A DNA stretch of 64,000 nucleotides from Dehalococcoidia bacterium (GCA_022828105.1 JAJEJC010000005.1:248001-312000), one strand, 5' to 3'. Shown: positions 35,982 to 45,079, numbered from the stretch's first letter. The notes: generated from the sequence alone by a model not told the origin. Numbers and translations are program-made.

Positions 35982-37375
35982 GCCGCCAGGCGAACCGCCT
36001 TGGCGGAGCCTTCGAGTCGTTTGCGCATCGCGACTACCGACTGCTGTGGGGCGGATCGCTGCTGTCCACGACCGCCTTCATGACCACGTTCCTGCTCGTG
36101 CCGATCGTCGGCTACGAAATCACCGGTTCGTACGCGCTCTCGACGCTGGCGCAGATGGGCAGCGGGCTGTCGATGTTCTTCCTCGGTCCGCTGGGCGGGG
36201 TGATCGCCGACCGCTATCCGAAGAAGCCGCTGGTGCTGGCCGGGCAGATTTTCCCGGCCCTGCTGATCGTGGCGACCGGCATCCTGATTGTGACCGGACA
36301 GATCACGATTCCGCTGCTCTTCCTGGCGACGCTGCTGATGGGCTTCGGCTTTGCGCTGATGGGTCCGGCGCGGCAGGCCTGGCTGGGCGAGCTGATTCCG
36401 CGGCGGCTGTTGGGCAACGGCGTGGCGCTGCAACAGATGTCGCAGAACATGGCGCGAGTGCTGGGTCCGATGCTCGGCTCGATCGCCGTGTTCTTCGGCG
36501 TGTCGTCGGGGGCGCTCTACCTCTCGGTCGCGGGATTCTTCCTTCTCGTCGTGCCGTTGACCACGATGTTGCCCTGGACCAGGCCGCTGCCTCAGGACGG
36601 CGACCAGCCGCGGCGATCTCCGTTCGGAGACCTGCTCCACGGGTTTGGCTACCTGCGCTCGAACCGCCGGCTGCGGCTGCTCTGGCTGTACTGGATGGTG
36701 ATCGTCGTCTGCGGCTTCTCGGTCAACGCGTTGACGCCGGGGATCATGGATCGCGAGTTCGGGCGCTCGGCGCAAGAGGCGTTCATCGTCTTCCTGCCCT
36801 TCGGGATCGCCTCGGTGCTGATCAGCATTCCGCTGGCGGGGCTGATGAGCGGTCGCTTCGCCTGGCCGTTGCTGCTGATCTTCGGTCTGGCCTCGTCGAT
36901 CACGCTGTGGGCATTCGCCCTCTCGCCGACCTTCGAGATCCTGATCCTGCTGGCGTTGCCGGTCGGCGCGGCCACATCGGGCGTGATGTTGATCAACATG
37001 TCGCTGATGATGACCAACTCGCGGGCCGAGTACTTCGGTCGGGTCATGTCGTTCATCATGCTGGGTTACGGGATGCAGTCGGTGATGGCGCCGGTCTGGG
37101 GTGGGCTGGCGGAGTGGCTGGGCGGCCGCGAGGCGCTGATCGCAGTCGCGGTGGTGGCCTTGATCGCTACGGCGTTGACGACGGTCGGCTGGCTGCGCAC
37201 CCGACACCTGCCCGCCGAGATTGGCACCGCAGCCGCCGACGAAGAACCGGAGCGGGCGCGCGCATCCAGCCCGCGCTTGCGGCGGGGGCCGGTGCCCGCG
37301 TTTGCGGCTCAGGTGGCGCCGGTCGTGTTGATGGAAGGTCAGAAACCGCGCGCCGCAATCTCCAGCGGCGACTAA
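35978..37375 (+). CDS. MFS transporter, array member 2
   Basis: 465 residues, about 12 helices, paralogue of the flanking genes: HRDYRLLWGGSLLSTTAF near the N-terminus, motif A as GGVIADRYPKKPL, and MTNSRAEYFGRVMSFIML, a segment conserved in all four copies (NTNPAYFGRVMSFAM in member 1). The tail contains FAAQVAPVVLMEGQKPR. The GTG start overlaps the stop of member 1 by four bases, so the two are translationally coupled. Long open frames in the other frames are artefacts of GC content. Confidence 0.88.
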   Translation: MSRQANRLGGAFESFAHRDYRLLWGGSLLSTTAFMTTFLLVPIVGYEITGSYALSTLAQMGSGLSMFFLGPLGGVIADRYPKKPLVLAGQIFPALLIVATGILIVTGQITIPLLFLATLLMGFGFALMGPARQAWLGELIPRRLLGNGVALQQMSQNMARVLGPMLGSIAVFFGVSSGALYLSVAGFFLLVVPLTTMLPWTRPLPQDGDQPRRSPFGDLLHGFGYLRSNRRLRLLWLYWMVIVVCGFSVNALTPGIMDREFGRSAQEAFIVFLPFGIASVLISIPLAGLMSGRFAWPLLLIFGLASSITLWAFALSPTFEILILLALPVGAATSGVMLINMSLMMTNSRAEYFGRVMSFIMLGYGMQSVMAPVWGGLAEWLGGREALIAVAVVALIATALTTVGWLRTRHLPAEIGTAAADEEPERARASSPRLRRGPVPAFAAQVAPVVLMEGQKPRAAISSGD

Positions 37376-37401
37376 GCGGATCTTCATTTAGGCTGAGGCT
37401 A

Positions 37402-38811
37402 ATGAATCGCCTCCGAGCTTCGTTCGCCTCGCTGAGCGCGCGCGAGTACCGGCTGCTCTGGTCGGGTTCGCTGCTCGCGACGACGGCCTTCATGACCACA
37501 TTCATCCTGGTACCGATCGTGGCGTACGAGATCACCGGCTCGTACGCCGCCTCGGGGATCGCCCAGGCCGGGATGGTGTCGCAGTTGCTATTCGGTCCGT
37601 TTGGCGGGGTGATCGCCGATCGGTATGCGAAGAAACCGCTGGTGCTGGGCAGCCAGATCATTCCCTGCGCGATCATCGTTGTGACCGGCATCCTGATCGT
37701 CACCGATCAGATCACGATCCCACTGCTGTTCGCATCGACGTTCCTGATGGGCGCGACGTTCTCGTTGATGGGGCCGGCGCGTCAGTCGTGGGTGGTCGAG
37801 CTGGTACCGCCACAGTTGCTGCCCAATGCGGTGGCGCTGCAGAACATGTCGATCAACATCGCGGCCGTGCTCGGTCCGATGATGGCCTCGATCCTGGTGC
37901 TCTCGATGGGGCTCAACTCGGGCATTCTCTATCTGCTGGTGGCGGCGCTGTTCGTGGTCGTGATTCCGTTGACGCTGATGATCCGCGGCTCGGGCGCGGC
38001 CACGCCCAAGGATCAGCGCAAGGCCGTCTTCACCGAGATGGCGGCCGGCCTGCAGTACATCACCAGCCGACCGCAACTGCGCAGCCTGTGGGTGTTCTTT
38101 GCGCTGGTCGTGATTACCGGCTTCGCCCTGCAGACGCTGATTCCCGGACTGCTCAACCAGGAGTTCGGCCGCTCGGAGCAGGAGGCGACTGTCGTCGCGC
38201 TGATCTGGGGCGTGACCAGTCTGCCGATCAACCTCGTCCTCGCCGGCCTGGTTGGCGGACGCCTGGCCTGGCCGCTGTTGTTCTTCTCGGCGCTGGCCCT
38301 GGCCGGCGGGATGTGGATGACCGCCGTCGCGCCGACCTACGCGATCCTCCTGATCGTCTCCGCGGTCGCCGGCGGGGCGCGCTCGGCCGTGATGCTGCTC
38401 AACCAGACGATCATGATGAGCAATACGCGGCCCGAGTACTTCGGGCGCGTGATGAGCTGGGTGTTCATGGGCTTCGGCGTGCAGGGTCTCCTGGCGCCGG
38501 TCTGGGGGACCGTCGCCGACAGCATCGGCGGCCGCGAGACGCTCTTCATCGTCGGGCTGGTCCTGGTCGTCGGTACGGCGTTGCTGCTGATCACAAGGGC
38601 GCGGACGCGCCACATCCCGCCCGAGGTCGGCACTGCCGCCGCCTCGATCGCCGCCGATCAGCCGCCCGAACCGGAACGTGCCGAGCCAGAACCAAGAACC
38701 GCGCCGAGCCCCGCGGTCAGCCCGCTCTTCGCAGCCCGCCTCGCGCCGGTGGTGTTGATGGAGGGTCAAAAGCCGCGCATCGCCCGCGCTGGGATTCCGA
38801 GCGGCAGATAG
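37402..38811 (+). CDS. MFS transporter, array member 3
   Basis: 469 residues, about 12 helices. N-terminal FASLSAREYRLLWSGSLLAT, motif A as GGVIADRYAKKPL, and the tail FAARLAPVVLMEGQKPR. It starts 26 bases after member 2. TAGGCT at 37389-37394 lies seven bases before the ATG and no Shine-Dalgarno sequence is seen, so an internal leaderless promoter is possible. Closest relative in the array is member 4 (shared SYAASG and FGLQTL/FALQTL-type segments). Confidence 0.88.
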   Translation: MNRLRASFASLSAREYRLLWSGSLLATTAFMTTFILVPIVAYEITGSYAASGIAQAGMVSQLLFGPFGGVIADRYAKKPLVLGSQIIPCAIIVVTGILIVTDQITIPLLFASTFLMGATFSLMGPARQSWVVELVPPQLLPNAVALQNMSINIAAVLGPMMASILVLSMGLNSGILYLLVAALFVVVIPLTLMIRGSGAATPKDQRKAVFTEMAAGLQYITSRPQLRSLWVFFALVVITGFALQTLIPGLLNQEFGRSEQEATVVALIWGVTSLPINLVLAGLVGGRLAWPLLFFSALALAGGMWMTAVAPTYAILLIVSAVAGGARSAVMLLNQTIMMSNTRPEYFGRVMSWVFMGFGVQGLLAPVWGTVADSIGGRETLFIVGLVLVVGTALLLITRARTRHIPPEVGTAAASIAADQPPEPERAEPEPRTAPSPAVSPLFAARLAPVVLMEGQKPRIARAGIPSGR

Positions 38812-38815
38812 CCTG

Positions 38816-40162
38816 ATGCTGACGGCTCGGCTACGGGTCACCTTCGCGTCGCTGTCGGTCCGGGACTACCGCCTGCTGTGGTTCGGCTCGTTGTTGGCCT
38901 CCACGTCCTTCTTGACCACGTTCTTCCTGGCGCCGATCGTCGCGTTTGAGATCACCGGCTCGTACGCCGCATCCGGATTCGCCCAGGCAGGAATGATCGC
39001 GCAAGTCGTGATTGGACCGTTCAGTGGTGTAGTCGCCGACCGTTACCGCAAGAAGCCGTTACTGGTCTGCAGTCAGGTCATTCCCTGTGTGATTGTCATT
39101 GTCACTGGCGTGTTGATCGTCAGTAACCACATCACGACTCCATTGCTGTTCGCATCCACGTTTCTGGTCGGCGCAAGTTTCTCGTTGATGGGTCCGACAC
39201 GACAGGCGTGGATCGTTGAGATGGTCCCGCGCCAACAGGTGCCCAACGCGCTCGCTCTGCAGAGCATGTCGCTCAATCTCTCTACCGTGCTGGGACCGGC
39301 CCTGTTTGCAATCTTCGTCGTCTCGATGGGCCTGGGCTCCGGCACCCTGTACATGCTCGTGGGCGTGCCGTTCATCATCGCTGTACCACTGACGCTGATG
39401 ATCGCTGGCAGCGGGAGTGCCGCGCCGCCGGAACAGCGCAAGTCGATGGCGACCGAGATAGCAGCCGGCCTGGGCTACATCACCAGTCGGCCGGTGCTGC
39501 GTAGTCTGTGGCTGTTCTGGATCCTGATTGTGGTGACGGGCTTCGGTCTGCAAACGTTGGTGCCGGGCCTGCTGCACGAGGAGTTCGGCCGGGCCGAGAA
39601 CGAAGCACTGGTTATCGCTACGATCTGGGGCGTGACGGCGCTGCCAGTCAACCTGATGTTGGCCGGGGTGGTCGGCAGTCGGCGATGGCCGTGGCCGTTG
39701 CTCTTCCTCTCGGCCTGCGCTCTTGCCTTTGGCATCTGGCTGACGGCCTGGGCGCAAGGTTATGCGGTGCTGCTGATCGTCTCAGCAATTGCCGGCGCCG
39801 CTCGTTCCGCCGCGATTCTGCTCAATCAGACGATGTTGATGTCCAATTCCCGACAAGAGTACTTCGGTCGTGTGATGAGCTGGGTCTTCGTGGCGATAGG
39901 GTTGCAGGGCGTTCTGGCGCCGATCTGGGGCATCATCGCGGATGCCCTAGGCGGCCGCGAGACGCTGTACATCGTTGGGCTAGCGCTTGTCGCAGGGACC
40001 ATCCTGATGGCGTTCTCTAGAGCCAGAACACGACATATCCCACCGGAACCGGGCACGGCTGCGGCCTCGATTGAGGCCGCGGAGTCGTCCGAAGCAGAGC
40101 CGAGCAGCGGCGAGCAAGACCTGCCGCCAACGACGCCGCGAGACGCGCGCCCGTCGTGTTGA
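38816..40162 (+). CDS. MFS transporter, array member 4, with frameshifted C-terminal tail
   Basis: 448 residues, about 12 helices, motif A as SGVVADRYRKKPL. All membrane segments are intact, so transport is probably retained. The tail differs: the frame ends in TPRDARPSC at the TGA at 40160, while the conserved tail APVVLMEGQKPR is encoded in the next frame (40149-40185). Base composition in this gene is slightly less GC-rich than in members 1-3. The ATG is only four bases after the stop of member 3. Confidence 0.87.
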   Translation: MLTARLRVTFASLSVRDYRLLWFGSLLASTSFLTTFFLAPIVAFEITGSYAASGFAQAGMIAQVVIGPFSGVVADRYRKKPLLVCSQVIPCVIVIVTGVLIVSNHITTPLLFASTFLVGASFSLMGPTRQAWIVEMVPRQQVPNALALQSMSLNLSTVLGPALFAIFVVSMGLGSGTLYMLVGVPFIIAVPLTLMIAGSGSAAPPEQRKSMATEIAAGLGYITSRPVLRSLWLFWILIVVTGFGLQTLVPGLLHEEFGRAENEALVIATIWGVTALPVNLMLAGVVGSRRWPWPLLFLSACALAFGIWLTAWAQGYAVLLIVSAIAGAARSAAILLNQTMLMSNSRQEYFGRVMSWVFVAIGLQGVLAPIWGIIADALGGRETLYIVGLALVAGTILMAFSRARTRHIPPEPGTAAASIEAAESSEAEPSSGEQDLPPTTPRDARPSC

Positions 40163-40185
40163 TGGAGGGTCAGAAGCCGAGGTGA
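40149..40185 (+). pseudogene. Out-of-frame remnant of the array tail motif after member 4
   Basis: In the +1 frame relative to member 4 the DNA encodes APVVLMEGQKPR and then a TGA at 40183-40185, matching the tails of members 2 and 3. That TGA overlaps the GTG start of member 5 as GTGA, the coupling seen between members 1 and 2. A single-base change before about 40149 would explain it. A sequencing error is also possible. Confidence 0.7.
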
Positions 40186-41540
40186 AGGACACAATCAGTC
40201 CGCCTCCCGGCTGGTCGCCGTCACCGGCTACGCCAGCACCCGAACCTGGCCTCTGGGCGACGCCCGGGTATCGCTGGCTGTGGCTCACGTCGATGCTGCT
40301 TGGAGCCGGCTACGGCCTGACGATGTCGACCCAGAGCCACTTCTGGGAAGTCGCCGACTACTCGACGACGGCTATCACCTGGATCGGGTTAACGAACGGG
40401 ATTGGGATCACTGTCGGCTATCTCGCCGCGGCGCTGTACGCAGACCGCTTGCCGAAGCAGCGCCTCGTCCGAACAGCGGCGATTCTCTTGGCCGCATCGT
40501 CTGGCGTGGCCGCCCTGCTCGAGCTCGGCGACCTGATTCGTGGCGACTGGTTCTATCTGATCGCTGCCCTGTTCGGGGTCCCGCATGGACTGGCGGCGGC
40601 CGTGATACTCGGCTGGGTTGGCGATTTGCTGCCGCGCAGACTGATCGCCAAAGGCGTGGTGGTGTTGAGTCTGGCGAGCATCCCGCTGGGTGTGTTGCTC
40701 ACCATTCCGGGAGTGTTCCTGGGGGAGGAGCGGTATGCCACGTTCGCGCTGTTTGCTGTTGCGTTCGTCCTGTATCTGGCAGCGATGGCGATTGCGCGGC
40801 GGGTCGCAGTCGGCTCGAAGTCGGGCAGGGTCGATGAGGCCGCGAAAGAGGGATTGAAGGACGGCGCTCGGTACTTGTGGAACGACGCCAGGTTGCGAGC
40901 GCTGTGGTGCTACCTACTGGTGGCAGGGATCTTCTCAACTCTGCTGTATGCCGCGTTGGGCGAACACCTGCTCGATGAGATTGACCTCGACAACTCCGGT
41001 TACTCGTGGAGCCTTATGGCGCAAGGACTGGCGGCACTCGTCGCGACGATCTGCCTGGTGTTCGTGATCGGCGGGGCCCGGCGATGGACGATTTTCCTGA
41101 TCGCAGTCGCAGTGAGCGGCGTCCTCATTGTCCTGATTTCCTTCACGTCAGACCTGGCCCTCCTGATCCTCCTGCTGATCCCACAGGGGGCGGCAATGAC
41201 CGTCATCACTCTGGGAGGCCAGGCGCTGGCGCTATCCACGACCCGCAGCGGCTACTTCGGGCGTGTGGCAGCGTCACTGCTCTTCGCCGGCAGTTTGCTG
41301 AACTTCGCCGCCGGATTCGTCAATCAGTTCTTGTACGACTGGTATGAAGGACGCTGGCCCTTGTTGGCGATTGGTCTGCTGCTCATCCTTGCCGCCGTGT
41401 GGCTGTACCGCCAATGGCGGGGTTTCCGGCATTTGCCGGAGGATCCAGATCCACCGCAAGAAAAATCGGGGCCGCGATTTCCGATGGCGGTATTCCTGAC
41501 GGATCGCCTCGCGCCGCAGAAGCCCGCTGCGCCGGACTAG
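40182..41540 (+). CDS. MFS transporter, array member 5 (divergent)
   Basis: 452 residues, about 12 helices, clearly more distant than members 1-4; the N-terminal GLWATPGYRWLWLTSMLLGAG takes the place of the FxxRDYRLLW opening. The loop after helix 2 reads LYADRLPKQRLV. A short tail FLTDRLAPQKPAAPD faintly resembles the array tail. Start: GTG at 40182, overlapping the ancestral stop of member 4; the frame is open further upstream but unlike a transporter. It ends convergently, overlapping the luciferase-like gene by four bases. Confidence 0.85.
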   Translation: MKDTISPPPGWSPSPATPAPEPGLWATPGYRWLWLTSMLLGAGYGLTMSTQSHFWEVADYSTTAITWIGLTNGIGITVGYLAAALYADRLPKQRLVRTAAILLAASSGVAALLELGDLIRGDWFYLIAALFGVPHGLAAAVILGWVGDLLPRRLIAKGVVVLSLASIPLGVLLTIPGVFLGEERYATFALFAVAFVLYLAAMAIARRVAVGSKSGRVDEAAKEGLKDGARYLWNDARLRALWCYLLVAGIFSTLLYAALGEHLLDEIDLDNSGYSWSLMAQGLAALVATICLVFVIGGARRWTIFLIAVAVSGVLIVLISFTSDLALLILLLIPQGAAMTVITLGGQALALSTTRSGYFGRVAASLLFAGSLLNFAAGFVNQFLYDWYEGRWPLLAIGLLLILAAVWLYRQWRGFRHLPEDPDPPQEKSGPRFPMAVFLTDRLAPQKPAAPD

Positions 41541-42511
41541 TCAGCCTGGGCCAACTCGCCGAGGAAAGCGCGGGTTCGGGCGATGTGTGACTCGGCGTCT
41601 TCTTCAAGGACAACGATGGCGGCGAGCAACTCGTCGACTCCGTAGTCGTCGTGCATCGCGCGGACCCTGTCGCCGACTTCGGCCTCGGATCCGCAGACGA
41701 TCAAGGCGTCGGCCATGCGATCGGTGAAGTCCTGGCCGGCGGCCTCGTCGTAGCCGGCATCCTGGAGCATCTGCGAGTAGTAGGGCAGCCGCTGGTAGAA
41801 ACCGAACTGGCGCTTGGCGGCCGAACGGATCGCGTCCTGGTCTTCGCTGAGGATGATCGGCGTGTGTACGACCATCGCCGGACGGTCGCGGCCGGCCTTG
41901 TCGGCGCCGGCCTGCTGCGCGGGCAGGGCGACATCACGGATGTAGGGCAGCGGCGACATCCAGGAGATGCCGCCGTCGGAGATCTCGCCCGACAGCGACC
42001 AGGCCTTCTTGCGCAGGGCCGAGATCATTGTCTTGACCTGGGTCGGACCGCCGGGTAGACGGCCGCGGGCGGTGATCAGTTCGCCCTCGTGGTTGACCTC
42101 ACCCTCTTCAAGCATCGCGCGGCAGATCGCGACGTACTCGCGCAGGTGCGAGAGTGGCTTGACGAAGGGGATGCCCCAGGTGCCTTCGATCGCGGGCTTG
42201 TGCGATGGGCCGAGACCGAGGTAGAGGCGTCCCGGCGCGATCTGGTCGACCGAGGCCGCGCCCTGGACCATCGAGATCGGGTGGCGCGGGAAGGTCGGGA
42301 CGATCGAGGTGCCGAACGTGATCCGTTCCGCGCCCGAGAGCGCTGCGCCCACGAACACGGCGAACGGGTCGGGCGCAGGTCCGCCGACGGTCAGCCAGGC
42401 GGTGTCGAGTCCGTCGCGGTCGGCGGCGACGATCCCGCCGATCAGGGCGGGCGCGCCCATCATCTGGATGTTCTGCAGGGCAATGTGGACGCCGATGCGC
42501 ATGTTCTTCAT
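41537..42511 (-). CDS. Luciferase-like (LLM class) flavin-dependent oxidoreductase 1
   Basis: 324 residues, bacterial-luciferase-type barrel using FMN or F420. Typical segments are FGTSIVPTFPRHPISMVQGAASVDQIAPGR (core at 66-95), RLYLGLGPSH near 95-104, and late AEVGDRVRAMHDDYGVDELL. The pattern is near F420-dependent dehydrogenases and reductases, as well as FMNH2 monooxygenases; cofactor cannot be decided. CAGGAG supports the ATG. A TATGCT -10 box lies 33 bases upstream. Expansion of this family is known in SAR202 genomes. Confidence 0.88.
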   Translation of the reverse strand: MKNMRIGVHIALQNIQMMGAPALIGGIVAADRDGLDTAWLTVGGPAPDPFAVFVGAALSGAERITFGTSIVPTFPRHPISMVQGAASVDQIAPGRLYLGLGPSHKPAIEGTWGIPFVKPLSHLREYVAICRAMLEEGEVNHEGELITARGRLPGGPTQVKTMISALRKKAWSLSGEISDGGISWMSPLPYIRDVALPAQQAGADKAGRDRPAMVVHTPIILSEDQDAIRSAAKRQFGFYQRLPYYSQMLQDAGYDEAAGQDFTDRMADALIVCGSEAEVGDRVRAMHDDYGVDELLAAIVVLEEDAESHIARTRAFLGELAQAD

Positions 42512-42544
42512 GGAGCACTCCTGAGTTCAACCGAAACTGCATCG

Positions 42545-42555
42545 AGCATAATCGC
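42545..42555 (-). promoter_or_regulatory. Putative -10 element of luciferase-like gene 1
   Basis: Minus strand reads GCGATTATGCT with TATGCT as the -10 box, 33 bases before the ATG. The identical 11-mer precedes the CDGSH gene (44091-44101), which suggests a shared promoter or operator element. Confidence 0.45.
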
Positions 42556-42608
42556 AACCTATGCCGCGGTCTTCGCGCCTGGTTGTGGATTCGCGGGCGC
42601 GGATCGCG

Positions 42609-43817
42609 TCAGCCGTTGTCGTAGCCGTCCGTGATCGGACGATCCGCGCGCTGGCCGGACTGACCGTCGGGGGCGAAGTCGTCGACGGTGTCGGCGAGGT
42701 CGCCGCGATCGCGCGGCGCGGGGATCTCCTGCGTCCCGTCGATTGAGCTCGCAATGTGCAGCGTCTGCGTGGGGAAGGCGAACTCGACCTGGAGCTCCTG
42801 GGCGAGGCGGATGATGTCGAGATTGAAGACGTGTCGCGTGCGCAGTTCTTCGTTCCAGTTGGACGCGCCGATAAAGGTGTAGACCATGATGTTGAGCGAC
42901 GACGCGCCGAAGCTGTGCAGCTCGACAATGTAGTAGTCGTGGCGCATGTTCTGGTTGGCGCGCACGATCGCGCGGATGCCTTCGACGAACGCCTGAATCC
43001 GGTCCGGATCCGTGTGATAGGCGATGCCGACCGTGGTGGAGTAACGCCGCCAGGTGCGCTGTCCCATGTTGTTGACGGCGGTGTCAGTCATCCGCGCGTT
43101 GGGCACCGTGATCAGCGAGTCGGCGAAGGTCCGAATCCGCGTCGAGCGAAATCCGACCTGCTCGACCGTGCCCTCGATGTCTCCCACGATCACCCAGTCG
43201 CCGACCTGGAACGGCTTGTCGGCGAGGATGGTCGCGCCGCCGAGCAGATTCTTGAGCGTGTCCTGCGCGGCCAGCGCGACGGCCAGTCCGCCCAGGCCGA
43301 GCCCGGCGATCAGTGAGGTGATGTTGACGTCGAGATTCTGGAGGATGAAGACGCCGCCGATCGCGCCGACGAAGAGCTTGCCCGCGGTGCGCGCCAGCGG
43401 CACGAGTTGATCGTCGAGCTTGGAGTCGGTCTCGCTTGCGACCTCCCGCCAGTAGTCGGCGGCGGCGTCGACCAGGCGGAACCCGACAAGGACCCCGCCG
43501 AGGGTGGCGGCAAAGCTGGTCAGGATGCCGACCACGTTCTCGACATCGGCGTCGAAGTCGAGGATCGGGAATCCGATCGCCAGCGTGATCGCGGCCAGCA
43601 TGAAGAGCAGCGGACGCTGCAAGCGACCGAGCTCGTATTGCCAGAACTCGTGGCGATACGGCTGCGTGCGGCGCCGGATCAGCGCCGTGAGACCCCAGAC
43701 GATGAGGAAGCGGGCGGCGACAATGATCACCGCCATCACGCCCAGGCCGATGAACTGCCAGACCTCGATCCCGATCACGGAATCGTTCAGCCAGTTAAGG
43801 ATCAGGGTCAAGGGCAT
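42609..43817 (-). CDS. MscS-type mechanosensitive channel
   Basis: 402 residues. Three or four N-terminal membrane helices (first about 20-42), then the pore helix and beta domain signature: GLGGLAVALAAQDTLKNLLG (near 176-195) and VGDWVIVGDIEGTVEQVGFRSTRI, with SLITVPNARM. The large cytosolic vestibule follows. The last 40 residues are acidic and disordered. Role: release of solutes on osmotic downshock, in the cytoplasmic membrane. No Shine-Dalgarno sequence is obvious before the ATG. Confidence 0.93.
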   Translation of the reverse strand: MPLTLILNWLNDSVIGIEVWQFIGLGVMAVIIVAARFLIVWGLTALIRRRTQPYRHEFWQYELGRLQRPLLFMLAAITLAIGFPILDFDADVENVVGILTSFAATLGGVLVGFRLVDAAADYWREVASETDSKLDDQLVPLARTAGKLFVGAIGGVFILQNLDVNITSLIAGLGLGGLAVALAAQDTLKNLLGGATILADKPFQVGDWVIVGDIEGTVEQVGFRSTRIRTFADSLITVPNARMTDTAVNNMGQRTWRRYSTTVGIAYHTDPDRIQAFVEGIRAIVRANQNMRHDYYIVELHSFGASSLNIMVYTFIGASNWNEELRTRHVFNLDIIRLAQELQVEFAFPTQTLHIASSIDGTQEIPAPRDRGDLADTVDDFAPDGQSGQRADRPITDGYDNG

Positions 43818-43847
43818 GATCGCGACCAGGCTGCGTGGTCGGAGCGG

Positions 43848-44051
43848 CTAGGCGGTCGACGGGTCGTGCTCGAAGCCGCAAGCCTTGTGCGAGCCGTCGC
43901 AGAAGGGCTTCATGTCGGACTGGCCGCAGCGGCACAGGGCGACCATCGAACCCTTGGGATTGGGGATGGTCGAGCCGTCGTTCGCCTTCAGCGTCAGATT
44001 CTCGGTCGAGATCAGGATCGGTCCGTTCGCGTTGATGGTGACTTCCGCCAT
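43848..44051 (-). CDS. CDGSH iron-sulfur domain protein
   Basis: 67 residues. The MitoNEET-type motif is complete: C40-R-C42-x2-S-x2-KPFC51-DGSH55, which binds a [2Fe-2S] cluster through three Cys and one His. N-terminal half: IxIxxNGPILI beta segment typical of bacterial single-CDGSH proteins. Likely an electron-transfer or cluster-handling protein. The ATG at 44051 is chosen because GGAG lies six bases upstream; the frame is open 33 codons further without similarity. Divergent from luciferase-like gene 2. Confidence 0.92.
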   Translation of the reverse strand: MAEVTINANGPILISTENLTLKANDGSTIPNPKGSMVALCRCGQSDMKPFCDGSHKACGFEHDPSTA

Positions 44052-44090
44052 GCTGCTCTCCGATGCTCTAGGTGACTTGGCGTCACGGTT

Positions 44091-44101
44091 AGCATAATCG
44101 C
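44091..44101 (-). promoter_or_regulatory. Putative -10 element of the CDGSH gene
   Basis: GCGATTATGCT on the minus strand, with TATGCT 39 bases before the ATG. Same 11-mer as upstream of luciferase-like gene 1. Confidence 0.45.
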
Positions 44102-44154
44102 CGAGCCCTACGGCGTTCGCCGAGGACGCCTGCCACCGCGAGCGGAGCACGTTG

Positions 44155-45072
44155 ATGAAGCTGACCGTCGAGTTCCCATCCGTCGTTCACCGAGACGGAC
44201 CGGACGAGATCGCGCGCCTGGCCACAGCGATTGAGGAGATCGGCTACGACGAGATCGACATCTTCGACCACGTGATCAACGGATATCCGATCGAAGGCCG
44301 CGCGCCGGCGCCCTACCCGGCAAACATGCCGCTGCTAGAGGCGCTGGTCACGCTGGGCTACATCGCCGCCGTGACGGAGCGGGTCGGACTGGGCACCGAG
44401 GTGCTGGTCCTGCCCCAGCGGCAGCCGGTCCTCGCGGCCAAGCAGTTCAGCACCATCGACACGCTCTCGGGCGGTCGCCTGCGAGTCGGAGTCGGCGTGG
44501 GCTGGCAGGAGTCGGAGTACGACGCGCTGGGCATGGACTTCCACACGCGCGGCAAGGCGATGGACGAAGCAATCGCGCTGATGCAGGCCTGCTGGCGCGA
44601 CGAAACGATTGAGTTCGAGGGCGAGCACTTCAGCGCCGAATCGATGGCGATGGAGCCGAAGCCGCCGCAGGGCGGTGGCATCCCGCTCTGGATCGGCGGC
44701 GGCTCGAAGGCCGCGCTGCGCCGCGCCGGCCGCGTCGGCGACGGCTGGATGGCCTCCGGTCTGTTGGGCGAGGCTGCCGCGACCGCGATATCGACGGTGA
44801 AAGAGGAGGCAGAGCAGTCGGGCCGGGATCCCGAGGCGCTGGGCTTCCAGTGCCAGCTCGCAACCCCGCCTCGGGCGGGCGATCCATCGACTCGCGAGTA
44901 CTGGGCCCGCTCGGCCGATGTCGCCGCCACGGCCGCAGCCGCGCAGGAAGCCGGCTTCGGCTGGGCCGCGGTCAACGTGACCGGCGTATTCGTCGCCGGC
45001 GCCCGCTCAATCGACGCAATGATCGAACAACTCGGAGTCCTCCACGACGCGATTCGCGCTGAGACGGGGTGA
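44155..45072 (+). CDS. Luciferase-like (LLM class) flavin-dependent oxidoreductase 2
   Basis: 305 residues, TIM barrel of the F420-dependent LLM group: DEIDIFDHVI near 31-40 is the usual dehydrogenase-like opening, followed by VGLGTEVLVLPQRQPVLAAK near 78-97, the signature LSGGRLRVGVGVGWQ (104-118), and PLWIGGGSKAALRRAGRVGDGW. A TTG directly before the ATG also reads in frame; the ATG at 44155 behind GGAG is preferred. Substrate unknown. A hairpin terminator follows directly. Confidence 0.88.
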   Translation: MKLTVEFPSVVHRDGPDEIARLATAIEEIGYDEIDIFDHVINGYPIEGRAPAPYPANMPLLEALVTLGYIAAVTERVGLGTEVLVLPQRQPVLAAKQFSTIDTLSGGRLRVGVGVGWQESEYDALGMDFHTRGKAMDEAIALMQACWRDETIEFEGEHFSAESMAMEPKPPQGGGIPLWIGGGSKAALRRAGRVGDGWMASGLLGEAAATAISTVKEEAEQSGRDPEALGFQCQLATPPRAGDPSTREYWARSADVAATAAAAQEAGFGWAAVNVTGVFVAGARSIDAMIEQLGVLHDAIRAETG

Positions 45073-45079
45073 GAACCCA

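Noticed and set aside
34500-37387. Two long minus-strand open frames opposite the MFS array (34500-35966 and 35675-37387)
   Set aside because: They are Arg/His/Gln-rich antisense shadows of transporter genes, with no recognisable domain and no ribosome binding sites.
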